Source of the DNA: Strigamia acuminata
Lineage: Eukaryota; Arthropoda; Chilopoda; Geophilomorpha; Linotaeniidae
NCBI GenBank assembly: GCA_949358305.1
Contig: OX442320.1
Location: 7,642,259-7,706,258 of the forward strand
Direction of reading: 5' to 3'
Length of the DNA stretch: 64,000 nt
The first letter of the stretch is position 1, and every line of letters begins with the position of its first letter. Both the position numbers and the translations under genes were made by a program. Shown in pieces: positions 24,332 to 36,298 of the stretch. Below the pieces are notes generated by a model that ran no database searches, had not been told where the DNA came from, and saw only the letters and a program-made list of their open reading frames with translations.

Positions 24332-25775
24332 TCCGTGTGTGCTGCTTCTAGTTCCGAATGTGAACTGTTATTATCATTCAGTTGAAATTTTTCTTTCTTT
24401 CTGTAGTTCACGTGCTTCCGTCAACGTACGTACTGAAAACAGGTTTCACACGTGCCAATCAACATGTAATAAAAACACTAACCTTACAAAATCATTAAAT
24501 CGGATCAAAATTCATTTCAAATAAATGTTTAGTATTGAAATACCAAAAAAGATTGCACAGAGTTCTAGCCAAACTTTTATAACTTGTAAAATTTTTATTT
24601 TATTAATTCAGTCCAAGGCTAAACATGGAGTCGGGACTAATAAATGTACACCACATACCTGCTTTCTCCATATCATAATAAAGGATTGAATTAATTGCAT
24701 TTTTAATTCCATTAAGGATTCTTAAATAAGGCCATTAAATGCTACCGATCGTGTTTATTATATTTAAAATCAGGCTTTCTGACTAGTTATGTAAGTAGAC
24801 TTTAGCCTTAGAAAATAAAAGTTTTCAAAAGATTTACTTACTTTTAAATTGATATTAAGCAGCACGTGCAGTATTTTACTGTTTCAACTGGTTTATAAAT
24901 GTTAATAAAGAATTCTGAATGAAAACATAATGAGCGTGCATTTGATTGTCCAGCAAAACATAAGTTGGCTCAAGCAATCTTTCAAGGAAAGAGGAAAGGA
25001 GAAATTAAAAAGAAATTAAATATTTAGAAAAAATAAAAAAAAATGTAAGGTAAGAATTCAAGGATGTCCTTCGAAAAAGTTATCTTCTCTGTATTACTTT
25101 TAAACTGGTTTTTGGTTCATTATATTGCATCAACATGAAAAAAACCACGTTTTAATTTTATAATATTGAATTCTCTGATTGAACAACACTAATGACATCC
25201 GTTTTCAATAACGTATAAATGTATGGAATAATACTACTCCCTAATCGTGTAAATTTATTTCCTTATGCTGTACCTTGAGTGTGTAAATGTACTCCATTTT
25301 GATTCACACCCCCCAGTTACACCTTTTAACACCATTTTAGGTGTTATAGATTTTAAAAAGGTATATATACATATATATTGCTTTAACACCTGTTTACATC
25401 TCTTATTTCCAGCAGTATTACCAGTATCAAAATAAGTGTATCAAATCCCTATCTCTTTGATGTTATATCATAGACATTTAAATCCTCGATCAATGTGCAA
25501 TAAACTTTTTTCATTGTTTCAAGCATTAATTGCTTTGTCTATTATTCGTCCAAGGTTTTATTCACAAATAAACATTAAATCAATGTTTACTGGTGAGTGA
25601 AACAAACAAATTTGTAAAGTGAACCAAGTTCATTGCACATTGATTGTGTATTTAAATTAAAAGCAAAAGAGATTTGACATATTTAGATAAAAGAATAAAA
25701 ATAAACCAAAATAATACCTCTTAATCCCAAAACTGCATTTTTTCCCCCATTTTTTTTATCACACAAACTGCTGCC

Positions 25776-25821
<46 letters not shown>

Positions 25822-25950
25822 ATATTTGTTATCACAATTCAACCTTTGCCATTTCAAACATCCAATCAGCCGACCGATTATGTAATCAGTTTATCAGACA
25901 TAAATAAATTAAAAGAAAGGGCAAAAGTATTTGCAGTAGTAAAACACAGA
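24332..25950. other. Divergent spacer between the minus-strand block and the plus-strand block
   Basis: 1.6 kb with no supported exon. It must carry the 5' regions of H and I. A 37-base A tract lies at 25783-25819, about 130 bp before the start codon of I. The frame of I is open upstream to 25846 without an ATG. Confidence 0.5.
25783..25819 (+). repeat. Poly(A) tract upstream of gene I
   Basis: 37 consecutive A residues. It could be the tail of a degenerate retroposon or simple-sequence expansion; no element body was recognised upstream. Confidence 0.8.
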
Positions 25951-28502
25951 ATGGCTGTGCGTAACGTGGACGAGCTGCTGCTAAAATATGGAGGGAAACC
26001 TGGAAAGTACCAAACATTCCTACTCTGTTTGCTATGTTTAGCCTTGTGTAGTTCAGCTCTGAATGATATGATGAGCTTGTTTATCATAACCGCTTATCCG
26101 CATCATTGCAAAGTATCAAACCAACACTCAAATTCACTCAAAATGGCTGTGAACTATCACTTAACTTGATTTCAAATCTTAGATTCCTGATAATTATTCT
26201 AAAAGTGAATACATACCCAAATTGGAAAACGACGAGTATGACTCATGCCTCGTGTACATCAATGCTAGTGACCACGAGCTAGGAACAACCGAATGTACTT
26301 CAGGCTGGCAGTTTTATCCACCTGACAACGAATGGAACGTGGTCCAAGAGGTAAAATTTAAATAACTATCAAGTATCATACCAATACTAATAAATCAAAT
26401 TCAAATTTAGTGGGACTTAGTATGCGACAAGCATTACCAAGCTGCACTGGGCACCACAATTTACTTTGCCGGTGTCACAGTTGGTTCTGCGGTTTTTGGT
26501 TATTTAGCAGACATGATAGGCCGCAAACCAGTTATGGTTACCACGCTTACCCTGTGTATAATAATTACCGCAGCAATTCCTTTTTCGTCAACTTTTCTCG
26601 TCTATGTTTTCTTGAGGTTCATTCACGGACTCCTCCTTCAAGTGTGTATATACTCTTTCCGCACTCAAGAGGAGCCCTGGAAGCTGGGCTTCCATTGACC
26701 AAGCCATTTCACTTGAGTACTGATACAAAAAGAAGACCCAAAACACCAGACTTGTGATGGCGTACAGACATTGTAATAGATCGGCTAAAATAACATGTGC
26801 TCTCCAGACACAGCAAGCAATAAAATGGAAAGAAATTCGTTTTAACTAAAAAAAACATAAAACTTTATTTCAAAGATAGAAAAAACATTTTATTACATAA
26901 TAACAATCAATGTACATCATTTCAACCATAATTATTCACGAATAGACTAAAAATCATAAGGAACTACTTTTCCTAGTAGCAGTAGTTCAACTGCAGTTCT
27001 GAGTAATTAAATAGGGCCAATGGGAGCCCAGCTTCCAGGGCTCCTCTTGAGTGCGGAAAGAGTATAGTGTGCTTGCCTACTAAAATTTTTGTTAATCATT
27101 TTTAACATTTATAGGGCAATTGTGCTTATGTAATGGCAATTGAAGTAGTATCACCACATGGAAGAACTATGATTGGAATAGTCGCACAATGCCTATGGCC
27201 GTGTATGTTATTGTTATTATCTGGTTTGTTCTACTTCTTCAAAAGTTGGATAACCGTTCACTTGATATGCAATGTGCCATTTGTTGTCACGATCGCATAC
27301 ATTTGGTAACTATTTGGTAAGCGTTCATAAACGATTTATAAATCTTTGAAAATTCCAATGTCACATCTTTTATGAATGGACTATCAAAAACTGAAATTAA
27401 TTTAACCTCACCTAAGTTAAATTGTGCTTATAGGCTTGTTCCTGAATCTATTCGGTGGCTTTTAGCTGTTGGTAATGTTTCAAGAGCTAAAATAGAACTG
27501 ACAAGGGTTTGCAGACTGAATAAGCTTCCAGTGGACGACGCTCAGTTAGCAGATGATGTACAGAATGTAGTGCAGGATATCCAAAGAAATAGAATGCAAA
27601 CAGAAAGGAACTATGGCTTGATGGATTTGATACGAAAGAAAAAAATGAGGATAATATCTTTCATGTCATGCTATTACTAGTATTGAAACCAACCTTATAA
27701 CAAAAACCAATTTTAATTATTTGTTAATTCTATCTTTCAGTTTTGTTGCATTTTTTGCCTTTTATGGCATTTTGTTTGCTATGACTGGTTTCAAAGTCAA
27801 CATTTATGCTAGTTTTGCTGTAGTTAGCTTCCTTGAATTACTTGCAAGCATTATTTTATACTTTATCATGCAAAGGTATTGTTTGTAAGCTTATGAACTA
27901 ACTGTAGTTCTGAACATGCATTGTTTTTCAAGGATTGGCCGTAAAAGCACAACTTTCTATTCTTTGGCAATCTGTTCTGGATTGAGTGTTGTTGTGGCCA
28001 TTCTGCAGCTAACTCTTCCTGAAGGTGAATCATCAGAAATGGGAGTAACCATTGTCGCAACTCTAGGCCTAATTGCCACAGTAGCACTTTTTTCATGCAT
28101 GCCAATTTACTGCAATGAATTGAGTCCAACGGTTCTCAGAAATTTGCTCTTTGGGATTGGAAATGTTTGGGGCCAAATTGGAGCAATGGTGGCGCCACAA
28201 GTGATGTTATTGGTAATATTCCAAGATAAAATGACCAATATATATATTGTAATAATAAATATTTTCAGGAAATTTACGTATGGAAACCACTTCCATTTGT
28301 TATATGTGCAACTATGACCTGCGTGGCAGCAATGCTTACTCACTTGTTACCAGAAACTTGGAACAAACCACTGCCAGATATTCCTGAAGACGTTCACACA
28401 CTTTGGTCAAATGGTCCTGGACAGAATTCAAACTTACCAAAACATGAAAACAAACATGAGAAAGATGAAAATCAGCCTTTAACTAATTCTATAAAAGCAT
28501 GA
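25951..28502 (+). CDS. Gene I: SLC22-like transporter, intact, 8 exons
   Basis: Exons 25951-26112, 26183-26350, 26411-26641, 27115-27305, 27434-27679, 27741-27875, 27933-28212 and 28269-28502 join to 548 residues. Start MAVRNVDELLLKYGGKPGKY. Introns 7 and 8 of the ten-exon plan are absent (27933-28212 is one 280-nt exon), a trait shared with J-N. Motifs are W-D-L-V-C-D, Y-L-A-D-M-I-G-R-K-P-V, L-V-P-E-S-I-R-W, R-I-G-R-K, E-L-S-P-T-V-L-R and G-A-M-V-A-P-Q (with Gln in place of the Arg two residues before the Gly). L-P-E-T follows TM12. Exon 4 is two codons shorter than in J-M. A 414-bp element lies 9 bp inside intron 3, just after the splice donor, and a second element lies in the 3' UTR. Ancestral-looking sister of J-M. 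Confidence 0.85.
26651..27064. mobile_element. MITE in gene I intron 3, close to the splice donor
   Basis: Terminal inverted repeats of about 45 bp (5' TACTCTTTCCGCACTCAAGA; 3' its complement TCTTGAGTGCGGAAAGAGTA) flanked by TA on both sides, which fits a Tc1/mariner-type target. GTGTG also occurs on either side, so a 5-bp duplication is an alternative reading. It is non-coding internally. Insertion is only 9 bp after the exon 3 end at 26641. Confidence 0.8.
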
Positions 28503-28564
28503 TTATAAATCTCAATATATTTGTTAATAAATTTTTGATGAGTTGCAAAAATATGAAAGCCTAA

Positions 28565-28939
28565 AGCCAGGTTCACACTTCTGTCACACTAAACGCAACG
28601 CAAGAAAACTGACACAACGCAAGCTGCTTGCGTTCAAAAATTTTTGACGTTGACGCCAATTCCTGCTTCAACTCCAAGTTTAAGTAAGCGACGAAACGCA
28701 AGGAAAGGTCTTGCAGCCAACCAATCATGAACGACTCCAACTCTTGTCAATTAACGTCTGGTTGGCGAGACTTTGCCACATGCAAACAAGCCACAATTTC
28801 AGAATCTGGAACTAGTTCTAGAACTAGATCCAATTCCAGGTTTCATTGAAACCATCTGATTGGCCAGACGCAACATCAATTGTTTTGACTAATTTTTCCT
28901 TGCTTTGCATCTAGTGTGAACACAAGTGTGAACCTAGCT
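28565..28939. mobile_element. PIF/Harbinger-like MITE in the 3' UTR of gene I
   Basis: Terminal repeats AGCCAGGTTCACACTT and AAGTGTGAACCTAGCT bound 375 bp, flanked by the 3-bp duplication TAA (28562-28564, 28940-28942). Relative to gene J, it interrupts sequence between the stop codon and the conserved AATAAA, so it would be transcribed in the I mRNA. Confidence 0.82.
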
Positions 28940-29020
28940 TAATGTGCAACGCCTATCTCCACATTATCATTAGAAATAAAATACAAAGTGATATTTAAAA
29001 TTTCAGTTTTCAGTACTTCT

Positions 29021-29131
29021 GTTTATCAAAGCTCGCAATCAATAAACTTTATCCCCAAGCTTTAACCAGTGATAAGAGACAGATGATAGCACAATTATGG
29101 AGTGACAAAAAGCTATTACAACACTGCAAGC
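29021..29131 (+). promoter_or_regulatory. Candidate promoter-proximal block of gene J with GATA motifs
   Basis: A block containing TTTATCAAAGC, AATAAACTTTATCCC and CCAGTGATAAGAGACAGATGATAGC lies just upstream of the ATG and recurs before K (31862-31973), L (36188-36298) and M (38791-38901). It holds three matches to WGATAR (one on the minus strand). Binding by a GATA factor is an inference; recent duplication alone could explain conservation. Confidence 0.4.
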
Positions 29132-31755
29132 ATGGCTGTGCATAACGTGGACGAGTTGCTGAAAAGATATGGGGGAGATCCCGGAAAGTACCAAATTTTC
29201 GTGCTTTGTTTACTATGGTTTTGCATGTGTAATTTATCTCTTAACTGTATGATGAATTTGTTTACCATAGTCGCTTATCCGCATCATTGCAAGGTATCAA
29301 AACATGCTTTATAATGTCACTATCATCACTATAATGTCACTTTAAATCTAAGATTCCTGATGATTGGTCAAAAAATGAGTCCATACCCAAACTGAAGAAT
29401 GATGAATATGACTCATGTCTCATGTACATCGATCCTACTAACCACTCATTAGGAACTACTGGATGCACTTCGGGTTGGCAATTTTATCCACCTGACGATG
29501 AATGGAATATAGTACAAGAGGTAAAACTTCAATAATTATAAAAATAAAAATGAAATAAAATTCCATTTACAGTGGGATTTAGTCTGTGATAAACATTACC
29601 AGGCAGCGTTAGCTACAACGCTTTTCTTTGCTGGAGTTACGATTGGTGCTGTAATTTTTGGATATTTAGCAGACATGTTTGGCCGCAAACCTGTCATGAT
29701 ATGGTCGAATTTGTTCAGCGCAATAACTACAGCAGTGATGCCTTTTTCTGTAAATTATCTCATGTATGTAATATTGAGATTTATTCATGGATTTTTCGTT
29801 CAAGTATGGATTAGATAACAGAAATGATAACCACTTAGGAGTAATTAATCTTTTTATTTTAGGGTGGATTTATTTGTGCGTTCATATTAGCAGTTGAATT
29901 GTTTACACCACGTAGAAGAACCGCTGTTGCTATAGTGACTCAAATTTTATGGCCACTCATGTTATTTCTTATGTGTGCTTTCTTTTATTTTTTCAAAAGT
30001 TGGAAAACAGTCTACTTGGTATCCAATGTGCCATTTGTGCTGACTGTCTCCTACATTTGGTAACTATTTAAAACTCAATCATATGCTTCAAAAATACGGG
30101 TTACAATACCTGGCGCATATTCATTCGCGTTTGTTCATTCCGCGGTTGCGCAATTTCGTTATTGCGAATTCCTAAGAATGCCCCGCGAACCTACCCTTAC
30201 CCGTTTTTTTAAACAAATCCCGGTATTAAAATTTTTCCCATTTTAAAATTCCGCGGTTAATAAATAACCGATTTCTAAATTACGCGAGTACGCAACAACC
30301 GATTTTTAAATTCCGCGGTTATTCATTCCGCGATTATTATTCCCTCGGTAATTACGGAATCCGCTTTTGGGTAACACCATAAGTTATTCTTCCTTTTCCA
30401 CTAAATATAATTTGATTCCGCACTACTTTTATCCACACTACAAACTACTAAATTCTGCACTAAAGTTTAAAACGGATATATAAAATTGAAAACATATACA
30501 CGTCTAATTTTAATACAAAAACCCTTCTCAAACAATATGCAATAAAAATATGTCGTAAGAATACAAGACAATAAAGTTAATATCAAGCTATTGTGTAAAT
30601 ACTTTAGGTTGGCTTCAGCGATAAGTAACTAATCATTACCTATTACCTAATCATTTTACTTATAGGCTTGTTCCAGAATCTATTCGATGGCTTTTAGCTG
30701 TTGGCAAAGTTTCAAGAGCTAAAATGGAACTGACACGGATTTGCAGATTCAATAAGTTAAGCTTAGCAGTAGATGATCGGTTGACTGATGATATACAGAC
30801 TGTAGTGCAGAAAATCAACCAGGGCAGAAAACAAACTAAGCAGAACTACGGTTGCTTGGACTTAATAAAAAGAAAAAAAATGAGGATAATATCGATTCTT
30901 TCATTTTTTTTCTAGTACGAAAACTAAACGAAATTAAAATCCAATTAATATTGTATTAAATTTATATATTTTCTTCTTTCAGTTTTGTTGCATCGTTTGC
31001 GTATTATGGTATTTCATATGCTATGACCCGCTTTAAAATCAGCCCGTACATTAGTTTTGCAGCAACTAGCATGCTTGAGTTAATAACAATATTAATCATG
31101 TACTTTGTTCTTCAAAGGTATCCAACTATTAACTTGCACTTGCCGTTTCAAACATCTTAAACCAATTTTCTTTTAGAATTGGTCGCAAATCCGCAATTGC
31201 ATTTTGTTTGAGCGTCTGTTGTGTATTGAGTTTAATAGTAGCCATTCTTCAATTGACCATACCCAAAGGTAATGCGTCGGAAGTAAGTGTAACCATTGTA
31301 GCGGCTGTCGGACGAGCAGCAGTTGCAGGATTGTTTTCATCCATGCCCATGTACATCAACGAATTGAGTCCAACAGTTCTCCGAAATGTACTCTTTGGAA
31401 TTGCTAATTGCTGCGGCCGAATAGGAGCAATGGTGGCACCACAAGTCATGTTGTTGGTAATAGCCAAAGAAAAAATAAACAAAGTATACCTAGTAATGAC
31501 ACTAGTGTTGTTTACTTGCAGGAAATTTATGTATGGAAACCACTTCCATTTGTTATATGCGCAATTATAACTTGTTTGGCAGCAATTCTTACTCATCTGT
31601 TGCCGGAAACTAAGGACAAACCATTGCCAGATCTGCCTGAAAATGTCGATGCACTTTGGTCAAACGATGCTGGACAAAATTTAATCCGGGCAGAAAATGG
31701 GAACAAACATGAGAAAGATGAAAATAAGCCTTTAACTAATTCCATAAAAGCATGA
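29132..31755 (+). CDS. Gene J: SLC22-like transporter, intact, 8 exons
   Basis: Exons 29132-29293, 29353-29520, 29573-29803, 29863-30059, 30666-30914, 30983-31117, 31177-31456 and 31522-31755 join to 551 residues. Start MAVHNVDELLKRYGGDPGKY; first of four very similar tandem copies (J-M). Motifs are W-D-L-V-C-D, Y-L-A-D-M-F-G-R-K-P-V, L-V-P-E-S-I-R-W, R-I-G-R-K, E-L-S-P-T-V-L-R, R-I-G-A-M-V-A-P-Q and L-P-E-T. Exon 5 has two extra codons (K-L-S-L-A-V-D-D where K-M read K-L-A-V-D-D). The C-terminal tail is the N-L-I-R type shared with M. Intron 4 carries a unique block rich in TTCCGCGG. AATAAA lies at 31811. Confidence 0.87.
30096..30382. repeat. Insertion/replacement in gene J intron 4, unclassified
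   Basis: At this place K, L and M have about 45-50 bp; J has about 290 bp with repeated TTCCGCGGTT, CGATTT and ATTACG-type motifs and higher GC. No terminal inverted repeats or target duplication were recognised. Confidence 0.6.
30398..30475. repeat. CACTA-phased intronic motif block (gene J intron 4)
   Basis: Units starting CACTA recur every 15-23 nt (core CGCACTACTTTTATCCACAC). Counterparts occur in intron 4 of K (about 34735-34815), L (about 37325-37400) and M (about 39915-39990), and a clear homologue sits in intron 3 of gene N (about 43515-43620). Confidence 0.65.
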
Positions 31756-31973
31756 TCATTAATCTCAATATATTTGTTAACAAATTTTTTATCTCCACAT
31801 TAGCATTAGAAATAAAATGCAAAGTAACATTTAAAATTCCAGTTTTCATTACTTCTGCTCGTATTTATCAAAGCTAGCAATCAATAAACTTTATCCCAAA
31901 GCTTTAACCAGTGATAAGAAACAGATGATAGCACAATTATGAAGTGACAAAAAGCTATTACAGCATTGCAAGC

Positions 31974-34900
31974 ATGGCTGTGCATAACGTGGACGAGTTG
32001 CTGAAAAGATATGGGGGAGATCCCGGAAAATACCAAATTTTCGTGCTTTGTTTACTATGGTTTTGCATGTGTAATTTATCTCTTAACTGTATGATGAATT
32101 TGTTTACCATAGTCGCTTATCCGCATCATTGCAAGGTATCAAAACAAGCTTTATAATGTCACTAATATCACTATAATGTCACTTTAAATCTAAGATTCCT
32201 GATGATTGGTCAAAAAATGAGTCCATACCCAAACTGGAGAATGATGAATATGACTCATGTCTCATGTACATCGATCCTACGAACCACTCATTAGGAACTG
32301 CTGGATGCACTTCTGGTTGGCAATTTTATCCACCTGACGATGAATGGAATATAGTACAAGAGGTAAAACTTCAATAATTATAAAAATAAAAATGAAATGA
32401 AATTTCATTTACAGTGGGATTTAGTGTGTGATAAACATTACCAGGCAGCGTTAGCTACGACGCTTTTCTTTGCTGGAGTAACGATTGGTGCTGTAATTTT
32501 TGGATATTTAGCAGACATGTTTGGCCGCAAACCTGTCATGATATGGTCGATTTTGTTCAGCGCAATAACTACAGCAGTGATGCCTTTTTCTGTAAATTAT
32601 CTCATGTATGTAATATTGAGATTTATTCATGGATTTTTCGTTCAAGTATGGATTAGATAACACAGGGTTTCCCAAACGGTGAGGCGCGCCTCACTGGTGG
32701 GGCGCGAGCTGATTATTGGTGGGCGCACCCATCATACATGCCTAAATAAAACAAGCTTAATTTGCAAATTTTTGTAAATTTTTAAGCAAAATTATATAAA
32801 ATTATATAAAAAATTATACAAAGTTTTATGCAAAATTATATTGTCACGGCCCGGCATTTACGCGCTTGTATTCCTCACCAAATTGTTGTGTTTGTGTACG
32901 CGTATCCCGTGTGTTCTATTGTTTAAAACTCTCAATAAATCCTAAACCTAATATAATTTGAGTTTTGTCCTACCTTCATTTCTTATTCATGTTTATCCCT
33001 TGACCTGGTCTGGTGTGGCTCAATTTGGCCACATCAGACTGGTCTATGTCAGGTGATTCTCACTGTTACCCCTCCTAATTTCGTTTAGTCTATCCTATCT
33101 AATTTAAATGTTTAGTCACTCGCGACTGACTCATCGCGATAATTATTAACGAGCGCGCCTGATTGGCTTACGCGTGCTTGACTCATGGTTTTCCCCTCGT
33201 TTTCTGTGATGGACTTGGCCCAAGTTCACTTCTGAGCTGTTTCAGCCAAGTCTGATCAGAAGGCGTAAGACCATGAGCTATCGTAAGTGCCTTAATTGGC
33301 CATTGTGCATTTGGCGACTTTTCCTGTGTTAATTCGCAGTAACTCCATGCAAGTTAACTCTGCGTGTTTGAGGATCTACATTATCATATCGCGTGTCTAA
33401 ATTCCGCGTGTCATCTTTGATTCCTTTCCTTTCGATGTTCTTTTGTGTTTTATGCCGCTGATACGTGCCGAAGGACTAGAAGTTAGATTCAAGTAGCTAA
33501 TGAGTTGTTTATTTCGTCTTTTGCGCGCGATTAGTGCGCGCTTGCTCGGTCTGGCCGCTCCGCCATTAGGGGTCCCTGCCAGATTAGCCTAAGCCACGTT
33601 TGCGTTGTTAATTCCGCACGTGAGCATTACTTCTTCCATTTTTAAGACTCCAACAAACTCGGTAATAATTCGTAACATGATCGAATAGGGGGTTAAGCTT
33701 GCCGCCACACTTCAGGCTGCTTAACGTTGCCAGGCCCTTATTCGGGACCAGGCTCTCTTGTATCGTAACTGGCGCGTCTTTCAAACGCGGTTTCAAAGAT
33801 CAGAAACAACCGGTTCATGACAATATAAAAAATTATACAAAGTTTTATGCAAAATTATATAAAAAATTATACAAAGTTTTATGCAAAATTATATAAAAAA
33901 TTATACAAAGTTTTATGCAAAATTATATAAAAAATTATACAAAGTTTTTTGCAAAATTATATAAAAAATTATACAAAGTTTTATGCAAAATTATATAAAA
34001 AATTATACAAAGTTTTATGCAAAATTATATAAAAAATTATACAAAGTTTTATGCAAAATTATATAAAAAATTATACAAAGTTTTATGCAAAATTATATAA
34101 AAAATTATACAAAGTTTTATGCAAAATTATATAAAAAATTATACAAAGTTTTATGCAAAATTATATAAAAAATTATACAAAGTTTTATGCAAAATTATAT
34201 AAAAAATTATACAAAGTTTTATGCAAAATTATATAAAAAATTATACAAAGTTTTATGCAAAATTATATAAAAATTTCTTTTTTTCTTTTTAGTAGTATAT
34301 TTTTTAAAAATTTAATGCGCTGGTAGATGAAGTGGGGCGCAGAAGATCGCCTTGCTTAAAAAGTGGGGCGCGATGCTAAAAAGTTTGGGAACCCCTGAGA
34401 TAACAGAAATGATGACCACTTAGGAGTAATTAATCTTTTTATTTTAGGGTGGATTTAATTGTGCGTTCATATTAGCAGTTGAATTGTTTACACCACGTAG
34501 AAGAACCGCTGTTGCGATAGTGGCTCAAATTTTATGGCCACTCATGTTATTTCTTATGTGTGCTTTCTTTTATTTTTTCAAAAGTTGGAAAACAGTCTAC
34601 TTGATATCCAACGTGCCATTTGTGCTGACTGTCTCCTACATTTGGTAACTATTTAAAACTCAATCTTATAGTTCAAAAATAGAATTAGAATTATATTGCA
34701 ATTTATTTAGAAATTATTTGAACACTAGTTATTCTTCCTTTTCACTAAATATAATTTGATTCCGCACTACTTTTATCCACACTACAAATTACTAAATTCT
34801 GCACTAAAGTTTAAAACGGATATATAAAATTGAAAACATATACACGTCTAATTTTAATACACAAACCCTTCTCAAACAATATGCAATAAAAATATGTCGT

Positions 34901-36080
34901 AAGAATACAAGACAATACAGTTAATATCAAGCTATTGTGTAAATACTTTAGGTTGGCTTCATCGATAAGTAACATTGTATTACCTAATCATTTTACTTAT
35001 AGGCTTGTTCCAGAATCTATTCGATGGCTTTTAGCTGTTGGCAAAGTTTCAAGAGCTAAAATGGAACTGACACGAATTTGCAGATTCAATAAGTTAGCAG
35101 TAGATGATCGGTTGACTGATGATATACAGACTGTAGTGCAGAAAATCAACCAGAACAGAAAACAAACTAAGAAGAGCTACGGTTGCTTGGACTTAATAAA
35201 AAGAAAAAAAATGAGGATAATATCGATTCTTTCATTTTTTTTCTAGTACGAAAACTAAACGAAATTAAAATCCAATCATTGTATTAAATCTATATATTTT
35301 CTTTCAGTTTTGTTGGAATGTTTGCGTATTATGGTATTTCATTCGCTATGACCGGCTTTAAAATCAACCCGTATCTTAGTTTTGCAGCCACTAGCATGCT
35401 TGAGTTAATAGCAGTATTAGTCATGTACTTTGTTCTTCAAAGGTATCCAACTATTAACTTGCACTTGCCGTTTCAAACATCTTAAACCAATTTTCTTTTA
35501 GAATTGGTCGTAAATCTGCAGTTGCATTTTGTTTGAGCGTCTGTTGTGTATCGAGCTTAATAGTAGCCATTCTTCAATTGACCATCCCCAAAGGTAATGC
35601 GTCGGAAATAAGTGTAACCATTGTAGCGGCTATCGGACGAGCAGCACTTGCAGGATTGTTTTCATGCATGCCCATTTACAGCAACGAATTGAGTCCAACA
35701 GTTCTCCGAAATTTACTCTGTGGAATTGCTAATTGCTGGGGCCGAATAGGATCAATGGTGGCACCACAAGTGATGTTGTTGGTAATAGCCAAAGAAAAAA
35801 TAAACAAAGTATACCTAGTAATGACATTAGTGTTGTTTACTTGCAGGAAATTTACGTATGGAAACCACTTCCATTTGTTATATGCGCAATTCTAACGTGT
35901 TTGGCAGCAATTTTTACTCATCTCTTGCCGGAAACTAAAGACAAACCATTGCCAGATCTTCCTGAAAATGTCGATGCACTTTGGTCCAACGATCCTGTGC
36001 AGAATTCAAACTTACCAAAACATGAAAACAAACATGAGAAAGATGAAAATAAGCCTTTAACTAATTCCATAAAAGCATGA
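31974..36080 (+). CDS. Gene K: SLC22-like transporter, intact, intron 3 enlarged by nested transposons
   Basis: Exons 31974-32135, 32195-32362, 32415-32645, 34448-34644, 35003-35245, 35308-35442, 35502-35781 and 35847-36080 join to 549 residues. Start and motifs are as in J. Intron 3 is 1802 bp, against about 60 bp in J, L and M, because of a hAT element with a nested LTR. The insertion starts 17 bp after the exon 3 end, so donor and acceptor are intact. Exon 9-equivalent reads W-G-R-I-G-S-M-V-A-P-Q. The C-terminal tail is the N-S-N-L-P-K-H type shared with I and L. AATAAA lies about 55 nt after the stop. Confidence 0.87.
32842..33822. mobile_element. Solo LTR nested in the hAT element
   Basis: Starts TGTCACGGCCCGGC and ends GGTTCATGACA, i.e. 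TG...CA termini, flanked by ATAT on both sides (32838-32841, 33823-33826), and interrupts a 34-bp minisatellite unit. An AATAAA lies inside (about 32933). The GC content is higher than its surroundings. No internal retroviral region remains, so it is read as a solo LTR of a Ty3/gypsy- or BEL-like retrotransposon. Confidence 0.8.
33823..34275. repeat. 34-bp minisatellite inside the hAT element
   Basis: About 13 head-to-tail copies of a 34-bp AT-rich unit (contains ATTATACAAAGTTTTATGC), almost identical; about 1.5-2 further copies lie on the other side of the LTR (to 32841). Confidence 0.95.
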
Positions 36081-36298
36081 TCATTAATCTCAATATATTT
36101 GTTAACAAATTTTTTATCTCCACATTAGTATTAGAAATAAAATGCAAAGTAACATTTACAATTCCAGTTGTCATTACTTCTGCTCGTATTTATCAAAGCT
36201 AGCAATCAATAAACTTTATCCCCGAGCTTTAACCAGTGATAAGAGACAGAAGATAGCGCAATCATAAAGTGACAATAAGCTATTAGAGCATTGCAAGC

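Larger units (their letters stand above)
32663..34397. mobile_element. Non-autonomous hAT element in gene K intron 3
   Basis: Begins CAGGGTTTCCCAAACGGTGA and ends AGTTTGGGAACCCCTG, flanked by the perfect 8-bp duplication AGATAACA (32655-32662, 34398-34405). Paralogue J at 29814-29825 shows the empty site with a single AGATAACA followed by GAAATGAT. 1735 bp in all, of which 981 bp are a nested LTR and about 450 bp a minisatellite. No transposase frame. Confidence 0.95.

Noticed and set aside
26410-26757. 115-codon frame overlapping gene I exon 3 and the MITE
   Set aside because: Wrong frame relative to the conserved exon 3; runs into transposon sequence.
32842-33822. 981-bp GC-richer insert considered as a gene or promoter
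   Set aside because: No meaningful open frame; TG...CA ends, ATAT flanks and an internal AATAAA fit a solo LTR.
33823-34275. Regular direct repeats resembling a CRISPR array
   Set aside because: Units are contiguous 34-bp AT-rich copies with no unique spacers, inside a eukaryotic hAT element in an intron.
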